Origin: Imbricaverruca yamaguchii
Lineage: Eukaryota > Arthropoda > Thecostraca > Neoverrucidae
Direction of reading: 5' to 3'
DNA length: 64,000 nucleotides
Assembly (NCBI GenBank): GCA_034440575.1
Contig: JAOTOL010001646.1
Coordinates: 2,759,501 to 2,823,500 of the forward strand
The notes beneath the pieces were generated by a model. That model searched no databases. It was not told the DNA's origin and saw only the letters and a program-made list of their open reading frames with translations. Each line of letters starts with the position of its first letter. Position 1 is the first letter of the stretch. The position numbers and the translations under genes were made by a program. Of the stretch, positions 57,321 to 64,000 are shown in pieces.

Positions 57321-57447
57321 GCGAAAGGCCAGTCAGCCCACCATCGGACGGCGGGTCCAGCTGCCCGCCGACGCCTTCGGAGTCAGTCTGGAGCTGTGTG
57401 ACGTCACACTGCAGCCGGGCCTGAATCAGCTGACGCTGGGCGGCCAG
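57321..57447 (+). CDS. TRAPPC10: TRAPPC10 exon n
   Basis: The acceptor is GCGCCGCAG and the donor GGCCAG/GTGAGC. One base completes Arg; it then reads RKASQPTIGRRVQLPADA and LCDVTLQPGLNQLTLGGQ, phase 0. It matches family text LRCSHVTLEPGANQITFRTQ. Confidence 0.95.
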
Positions 57448-57824
57448 GTGAGCGGTGCTGCGGTGTGGTGCGGCGTGCGCTGCGAGCGTCGTGTTCGCTA
57501 GGCCAGGCCTGCAGCGTGCGACGCTGCTCGGCGGGATCCTGCCGATATGGCCTGGCAGGCGTGTAGAAGGGGTCGGTCTGCCAACAAATCACTTCCCACC
57601 TGGTCAGGCAGCATCTGCACATTGGATTCGATGAGAACAAGCTGGACTGCAGTACCGAAGAGCAAAGAGATGTGTCGCTGAGCGCTGCATATTTTCATGT
57701 AAAAAGTATGCCACGTTTTCATTAACAGCGAATGCTATTTCGAGTTTGATACGTTGATGTTCCGGTGGCGCGTGTGTGCGCTGCTGCGGCGCCGGCTGCC
57801 ACCGACCACGTGACCCCGCCGCAG
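57448..57824 (+). other. TRAPPC10 intron n
   Basis: Short intron of 377 bp without repeats. Confidence 0.85.
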
Positions 57825-57941
57825 CTGGACACACCCGGCGCGTACGCCATCCGACACCTGCAGTTCAGTTGCCGCGCGCTGGACCTGCTGGTGGACCTGG
57901 AGCGTCAGGTGCGCTTCACCGTCAGGTCGTCGCCGCACAAG
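57825..57941 (+). CDS. TRAPPC10: TRAPPC10 exon o
   Basis: The acceptor is CCGCCGCAG and the donor CACAAG/GTGAGC; both ends are phase 0. It reads LDTPGAYAIRHLQFSC, then ALDLLVDLERQVRFTV. It matches family text KEPGTYTLRQLCASVG. Confidence 0.93.
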
Positions 57942-58192
57942 GTGAGCCGCCGACCCGACTGTAGGACCGGGCGCCGTGCGATCCGTCGTGTCTTTCATGT
58001 GGCCACGGGATGTTGGGCTGCCTGGGCAGCAACGACGACGGTGTCAGCAACCCGCTGTCGCGGAGCTCGCTGTGATGATTTGTCCCGGATCCCCCGAGCA
58101 GATTATGCGAGGTGGTCACGCTGTGCACTGTTGCGGCCCGCATAGCTCTGACTGCGGCTGAATCTGCGCGTCCGTTCCGGCACATCTGGCAG

Positions 58193-58490
58193 TGACTACA
58201 TCTGGCAGTGACCACATCTGGCAGTGACCACATCTGGCAGTGATCACATCTGGCAGTGACCACGTCAGGCAGTGATCACATCTGGCAGTGACCACGTCTG
58301 GCAGTGACCACATCTGGCAGTGACCACATCTGGCAGTGACCACATCTGGCAGTGACCACGTCTGGCAGTGATCACATCAGTCAGTGACCATGTCAGTCAG
58401 TGATCACATCCGGCAGTGACCAGGTCAGTCAGTGACCACATCTGGCAGTGACCACGTCAGTCAGTGACCACGTCAGTCAGTAACCACGCC
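58193..58490 (+). repeat. 16-bp tandem repeat
   Basis: About 18 units of CACATCTGGCAGTGAC, with CACGTCAGTCAGTGAC variants in the second half. It is in TRAPPC10 intron o. Confidence 0.95.
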
Positions 58491-58800
58491 GTTCCGCTTC
58501 AGTCCCGCACATGCTGTGCAAGACCGAAGCGAAACGCAGATGTGGATTCCAGCAAGTTGAGCTTCAGCAGGACACGGTTCCCACCTCGCTTTGGGACGAC
58601 GTCGAGAGCCAGACTCAATAACCGGATAGCTGACCGCTCTGGCGTAGCTGAAACCAGATTCAGTGTTAAACCTTCAGGCACGCTGGCGTCAAGATGTTGA
58701 GCCCAATCACATAGCGGTGAGATTATGTTCGGGGAGGACGGACCGCCTGACGACCTGTTAAGGAGGTATCGTGACTTCGTCCTGGCCGTGTTGGATAGCG
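58491..58800 (+). other. TRAPPC10 intron o, between two arrays
   Basis: Unique sequence with no exon recognised. Confidence 0.5.
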
Positions 58801-58824
58801 GGATCACCGACTGATTGCACTCGT

Positions 58825-60796
58825 CATCTGCGGTGTGGTGGTGACTGTGTGGTGGCCGACAGGGGTCATCTGCGGTGTGGTGGTGACTGTGTGGTGGCCG
58901 ACAGGGGTCATCTGCGGTGTGGTGGTGATGGTGGTGACTGTGGTGACCGACAGGGGTCATCTGCGGTGTGGTGGTGACTGTGTGGTGGCCGACAGGGGTC
59001 ATCTGCGGTGTGGTGGTGACTGTGGTGACAGGGGTCATCTGCGGTGTGGTGGTGACCGTGTGGTGGCCGACAGGGGTCATCTGCGGTGTGGTGGTGACTG
59101 TGGGGGTCATCTGCGGTGTGGTGGTGACTGTGTGGTGGCCGACAGGGGTCATCTGCGGTGTGGTGGTGACTGTGTGGTGACCGACAGGGGTCATCTGCGG
59201 TGTGGTGGTGACTGTGTGGTGACCGACAGGGGTCATCTGCGGTGTGGTGGTGACTGTGTGGTGGCCGACAGGGGTCATCTGCGGTGTGGTGGTGACTGTG
59301 TGGTGGCCGACAGGGGTCATCTGCGGTGTGGTGGTGAGTGTGTGGTGGCCGACAGGGGTCATCTGCGGTGTGGTGGTGACTGTGGGTGGCCGACAGGGTG
59401 TGGGGTGACTGTGTGGTGGCCGAAGGGGTCATTGGGTGTGTGATGGTGGTGCGACAGGGGTCATCTGCGGTGTGGTGGTGACTGTGTGGTGACCGACAGG
59501 GGTCATCTGCGGTGTGGTGGTGACTGTGTGGTGTGGCCGACAGGGGTCATCTGCGGTGTGGTGGTGACTGTGTGGTGACCGACAGGGGTCATCTGCGGTG
59601 TGGTGGTGACTGTGTGGTGGCCGACAGGGGTCATCTGCGGTGTGGTGGTGACTGTGTGGTGGCCGACAGGGGTCATCTGCGGTGTGGTGGTGACTGTGTG
59701 GTGGCCGACAGGGTCATCTGCGGTGTGGTGGTGACTGTGGTGCCGACAGGGGTCATCTGCGGTGTGGTGGTGACTGTGTGGTGGTGGCCGACAGGGGTCA
59801 TCTGGGGTGTGGTGGTGATCTGCGGTGTGGTGGTGATTGCGTGTGGTGGCCGACGTGGTGTGGGGTCATCTGCGGTGTGGTGGTGACTGTGTGTGGCCGA
59901 CAGGGGTCATCTGCGGTGTGGTGGTGACTGTGTGGTGGCCGACAGGGGTCATCTGCGGTGTGGTGGTGACTGTGTGGTGGCCGATAGGGTGGTGACTGTG
60001 GTCATCTGCGGTGTGGTGGTGACTGTGTGGTGGCCGACAGGGGTCATCTGCGGTGTGGTGGTGACTGTGTGGTGGCCGACAGGGGTCATCTGCGGTGTGG
60101 TGGTGACTGTGTGGTGGCCGACAGGGGTCATCTGCGGTGTGGTGGTGACTGTGTGGTGGCCGACAGGGGTCATCTGCGGTGTGGTGGTGACTGTGTGGTG
60201 GGGGCCGACAGGGGTCATCTGCGGTGTGGTGGTGACTGTGTGGTGACCGACAGGGGTCATCTGCGGTGTGGTGGTGACTGTGTGGTGGCCGACAGGGGTC
60301 ATCTGCGGTGTGGTGGTGACTGTGGTGGTGCCGACAGGGGTCATCTGCGGTGTGGTGGTGACTGTGTGGTGGCCGACAGGGGTCATCTGCGGTGTGGTGG
60401 TGACTGTGTGGTGACCGACAGGGGTCATCTGCGGTGTGGTGGTGACTGTGGTGGCCGACAGGGGTCATCTGCGGTGTGGTGGTGGTGGGTCATCTGCGGT
60501 GTTGTGTGGTGGCCGACAGGGGTCATCTGCGGTGTGGTGGTGACTTGTGGTGACCGATAGGGGTCATCTCGTGATGTGGTGGTGACTGTGGTGGCCGACA
60601 GGGGTCATCTGCGGTGTGGTGGTGACTGTGTGGTGGCCGACAGGGGTCATCTGCGGTGTGGTGGTGACTGTGGTGACCGACAGGGGTCATCTGCGGTGTG
60701 GTGGTGGCCAACAGGGGTCATCTCCGGTGTGGTGGTGACTGTGGTGGCCGACAGGGGTTATCTGCGGTGTGGTGGTGACCGTGTGGTGGCCGACAG
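58825..60796 (+). repeat. 42-bp minisatellite containing the exon p acceptor
   Basis: About 45 units of GGGTCATCTGCGGTGTGGTG, GTGACTGTGTGGTGGCCGAC, AG. The final unit ends exactly at the exon p acceptor (TGTGTGGTGGCCGACAG). The unit is 14 codons. The frame of exon p meets TGA in each unit, while other frames and the minus strand are open. Confidence 0.96.
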
Positions 60797-60889
60797 GTGT
60801 CCCTGAACAAGGCCGAGTCGGACCTGCTGGCCGGCACCGTGCAGCAGATGACGCTGGCGGTTACGTGCGGCAGCGAACCAATCAAACAG
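60797..60889 (+). CDS. TRAPPC10: TRAPPC10 exon p
   Basis: The acceptor is GGCCGACAG and the donor AAACAG/GTGACA; both ends are phase 0. It reads VSLNKAESDLLAGTVQQMTL, then AVTCGSEPIKQ. It matches family text HVEPLADSLLAGIPQRVKFT VTTGHYTIKNG. Confidence 0.93.
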
Positions 60890-61875
60890 GTGACACCGAT
60901 GTCGCAAACACACCTCGACTGCCATAGGACTGGTGTGCCAACTTCTTGTCACCGAAGCTGATTTCTCGCGAACGTTTATGCTCTGTTTGGTAAAATTATT
61001 TTAGCGGTTCCCAATAAAGGACTGTTCACACCTAGTGTAGTCTCGACGCAAAAGAGCCAGCGCACTGACGGACTAGGCGTGATCCCGACGCACATTTTGA
61101 GACATGCTGCAACTTACAAGCTGAAAAAAACGCGGCCGATGTCGCCCCAGTCCGCCGAAGATCAGCAAATATGGCGATCGCAGTTTATCCCAAGCAGTCT
61201 GTCGACCTTGCGCCAAAGCCGCTGGTGCACCGAGCGGAAAAAAGTTGAGAAAACCCGACTTCGTCCGCTTGGAAATCGCCAGCGTTTTGTAGGACTCGGC
61301 AGACAGCTGACGCAAGGCCGTCGTAGTGGCAGAATTGGCAGACTCATTGGGCCCCATGCTAACTGTCCGCTAGTTTTGCGTCAATTCAGACAGTGCGTCG
61401 AGATTACGCCAGGTGGGAACAGTCCTTAATATTTAAGTTCAACTCCTACGGCCGTTATTCACTAACTTGCTTTCAGACGGTGAAGGAGGGAGGAAAGGAG
61501 GTGCATTGGTGCCGGTTCTATTGTCCCTTGTTCAATATCTTGTTCCATTAATTGAAGCCCTAAGATTTCCCGAGGTGCCGGAATTCCCTGTGATAATGAA
61601 GGTATCGGTAGTTTTTAGTCTTGTTTTCGGTTTCTCTGTTTAGTTTCAATCTATATTTTTCCATTCGCTCATTTATTTTTAGCTTGAGCAGTACATTGAT
61701 ACCAACACATTGTCGTGGACTTAGCCATAAATTTGTCACATAGTATGTCGACTTCTCTTCCATTTGGCTAATTGCTCGCAGGTGCTTGGTGTGCCACATC
61801 TTCCCCTCCGCTGTAGGCCTGTCGGTGTTGAAGGCAGTCCGAGACTAGCTATTGTAAGCAAGTCATTTGTTATCA
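60890..61875 (+). other. TRAPPC10 intron p, first part
   Basis: No exon or named repeat recognised. Confidence 0.45.
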
Positions 61876-61879
61876 CGTT

Positions 61880-62771
61880 AATAACATGCACATCGGCCCG
61901 GAGATGCGTGTATTGCTGGAAAAAAACTGACCGGCCGCTGCGCGACAGTGTGACTAAGATTGGCATGTACATGGTGCCTGGATATGCGTGTTTTACTAGT
62001 TACCCTGACCCCGACTACTGTACGACAGTGTGACTAAGATTGGCATGTACATGGTGCCTGGATATGCGTGTTTTACTGGTTACCCTGACCCCGACTACTG
62101 TACGACAGTGTGACTAAGATTGGCATGTACATGGTGCCTGGATATGCGTGTTTTACTAGTTACCCTGACCCCGACTACTGTACGACAGTGTGACTAAGAT
62201 TGGCATGTACATGGTGCCTGGATATGCGTGTTTTACTGGTTACCCTGACCGACTACTGTACGACAGTGTGACTAAGATTGGCATGTACATGGTGCCTGGA
62301 TATGCGTGTTTTACTGGTTACCCTGCTTTGGTTACCCTGACCCCGACTACTGTACGACAGTGTGACTAAGATTGGCATGTACATGGTGCCTGGATATGCG
62401 TGTTTTACTAGTTACCCTGACCCCGACTACTGTACGACAGTGTGACTAAGATTGGCATGTACATGGCGCCTGGATATGCGTGTTTTACTGGTTACCCTGA
62501 CCGACTACTGTACGACAGTGTGACTAAGATTGGCATAACATGGTGCCTGGATATGCGTGTTTTACTGGTTACCCTGACCCCGACTACTGTACGACAGTGT
62601 GACTAAGATTGGAATGCACATGGTGTCCGAAGGGCGTGGGTTGCTGGCTACACTGATTGACCGCTGCACGACAGGGCAGTGGCCGGCCAGAGTGTCTAAG
62701 ATTGGCATGTACATTGGCCCGGAGGTGCGTGTGCTGCTGGTCATACTGACTGACTGACCGCTGCACGACAG
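61880..62771 (+). repeat. 77-80-bp minisatellite containing the exon q acceptor
   Basis: About ten units of GACTACTGTACGACAGTGTG, ACTAAGATTGGCATGTACAT, GGTGCCTGGATATGCGTGTT, TTACTGGTTACCCTGACCCC. The outer units on both sides are more diverged. The last units read CCGCTGCACGACAG/GGCAG, and the final one is the real acceptor of exon q; the same 19 bases occur about 97 bp earlier. Confidence 0.95.
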
Positions 62772-62960
62772 GGCAGCGTGGTGAGACTGCAGTGTTCGCG
62801 GGGTCTGACCATGCGTCGGCCGGACGACGCTGGCGCCGCCTGGACGGACGAACTGGTACTGAAGGTGCCGCCGCTGGCCGCCTTCGAGAGTGTGTCGCTG
62901 GCGGTGTCTGTGCTGTCGCAGCTGACCCACGTCAAGGACGCCGTCAGTCTCCTCCACAAG
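62772..62960 (+). CDS. TRAPPC10: TRAPPC10 exon q
   Basis: The acceptor is CACGACAG and the donor CACAAG/GTAGGT; both ends are phase 0. It reads GSVVRLQCSRGLTMRRPDD, DELVLKVPPLAAFESVSLAV and LTHVKDAVSLLHK. It matches family text NGDSLQLSNAEAM ... VTSISLPVAPAYHVIEFELE. The following exons lie beyond the window or were not recognised. Confidence 0.9.
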
Positions 62961-64000
62961 GTAGGTGCGCACCGTCACCGGGTTGTTGATGTGCTTGATA
63001 GTGATGTTAGCTATTGGTGGTGTTTTGCTCTACCTCTAGCTACCACGGTGCACCACCTGAGGGTGATGATGTATTTTAGAACTCCAGGAGTGTGGCTATC
63101 TCATAAGGTTGGCTCACTAGCGACTAGTTCTTTGTGTGAACACATTCAGGTTTTTTCCCTGGACCAATATTTATAGCCAATGTTTATTGACTATTGGTAG
63201 TGCCCTTACAAATAGTCCAAACCAATAGTCAATGGTTTAAGTTGCAAATGCCCACCAATTCTTTGGATGATCTAGGAATTCCCTAAAGAAGGCGTAATTT
63301 TGAGAGGCCGCTAGTTATCCGGAGGGCGCCTCGTTCAGACAATTTCGAAGGAAGCTCCGTCCACATGGATTGCATTCCGACCTCCCGAGTGGCGTCTTTT
63401 TGATCAGTCTTTCGAAATCGGAGGAGGTTACACGCTAATCTCCCAGGGGCGCCATTCGTGCCCTAGTGCGTGGACTCTTGCCTCTTTGCCCCCTTGGATT
63501 TTTACCTGCTCTAATGCCCCCTTACCGGTTGCGCCGCCCCGGAACCATTTTTTACCAGTGAAATGACCGTGATCATTACTGCTGTTTAGTGTAGATGGCT
63601 ATTGTGAAATACAAATGTGTAAGACCTTTCCGTGTACTATGGCAAAAATACATTTAACTGTTCCAAATTCCTAGGTGGATTTTGGAACAGGTATTAGGTA
63701 GTGGAATACTGTCAGGGTATTTTTGTATGAGATTTGATTGGGACCCCTTCCCAATCCATTGACCATTGACTCCAATGGAGTCATATCATATAGCCTTCCG
63801 AGCTGCCCTCCCCAGCAGCAATGCTTATGTGAAAAGGAGGAACAGAAGCGATAGCAAATACCGTATGCCAGTATTTGAACCCTAAGTCGTCGATTTCTAC
63901 AAAGAGGAATAGTTTGAGCATCAAATGTTTAGCCATATCTAGGTATTTTATCAAGTTCGTTAGACCATTCCGGAAGACTAATGCGACGAGCTTCTCAATT
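62961..64000 (+). other. TRAPPC10 intron q, to the window edge
   Basis: No further TRAPPC10 exon could be recognised. No gene or named repeat is seen. Confidence 0.45.

Larger units (their letters stand above)
18740..62960 (+). other. TRAPPC10: TRAPPC10 homologue, gene span in this window (17 exons)
   Basis: Seventeen GT-AG exons chain in compatible phase into 864 uninterrupted codons that follow TRAPPC10 (yeast Trs130) from about residue 20 to roughly two thirds of a family protein of about 1250 residues (length from memory). TRAPPC10 is a subunit specific to the TRAPPII tethering complex. This complex activates Rab11/Ypt31- and Rab1-type GTPases at the trans-Golgi and early endosome. The N-terminal part is a helical solenoid and the C-terminal part beta-sandwich domains; the window covers the solenoid and the start of the beta region. 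The first coding exon (one base of a split codon must come from it) and the 3' exons were not found. Introns are loaded with minisatellites, SINEs and one nested gene. Codon third positions are G/C-rich. Confidence 0.93.

Noticed and set aside
55121..57501. Plus-strand frames of up to 685 codons rich in VCVCRLTYRATLL
   Set aside because: They are translations of the 66-73-bp intronic array. They begin and end in the array or run by chance into exon n in a non-TRAPPC10 frame.
58499..60711. Frames of 100-290 codons on both strands rich in HHHTADDPC or CGGDCVVADRGHL
   Set aside because: They are products of the 42-bp array at exon p, with no unique protein sequence.

Overview
The window is nuclear DNA of an animal, most likely an invertebrate. 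It has spliced genes with GT-AG introns, CR1-like LINEs, several tRNA-derived SINE families, hAT-like DNA transposons and very many minisatellites, and no bacterial operons, ribosome binding sites or CRISPR arrays. Coding exons are GC-rich at third positions except the first MSTO1 exon, which lies in an AT-rich block. An arthropod would fit the mix of a GT11 fucosyltransferase, CR1 elements and tRNA SINEs, but I cannot fix the clade from sequence alone.

Layout. 1-1537: the 5' end of a misato/MSTO1 homologue on the minus strand (two exons; the rest lies beyond the left edge). About 1540-18700: gene-poor, mostly AT-rich DNA with a broken CR1-like LINE (4005-6570), a roughly 7 kb DNA element with long inverted ends and 166-bp subterminal repeats (7575-14640) that has been hit by a second CR1-like LINE (about 8122-9848), and SINEs. 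18740-62960: seventeen exons of a TRAPPC10 homologue on the plus strand. All seventeen are in compatible phase and give 864 uninterrupted codons. The first exon and the last third of the protein were not found in the window. The 12-kb intron between TRAPPC10 exons c and d contains a 2.8-kb minisatellite and a complete single-exon GT11 alpha-1,2-fucosyltransferase gene (29788-31155) on the same strand.

The outstanding feature is in the TRAPPC10 introns. Many tandem arrays are not scattered at random but start or end at a splice site, and their unit contains a copy of that splice site. This holds for the donor of exon a, the acceptor of exon g, the donor of exon i, the acceptor of exon j, both sides of exon l, and the acceptors of exons p and q; the array at exon n runs to within a few bases of its acceptor. 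Several arrays place tens of decoy splice sites next to the true one. Some decoys would add in-frame residues and others would bring in a stop codon. At exon l a SINE with an 11-bp target-site duplication has inserted about 14 bp upstream of the exon.

TRAPPC10 (TRAPPII complex, Golgi Rab activation), MSTO1 (mitochondrial morphology, tubulin-like) and the fucosyltransferase (Golgi glycan capping) have no shared pathway that I can see. MSTO1 and TRAPPC10 diverge head to head across about 17 kb of repeat-rich DNA. Exon joins are inferred from splice consensus, reading phase and remembered family similarity, not from transcripts.
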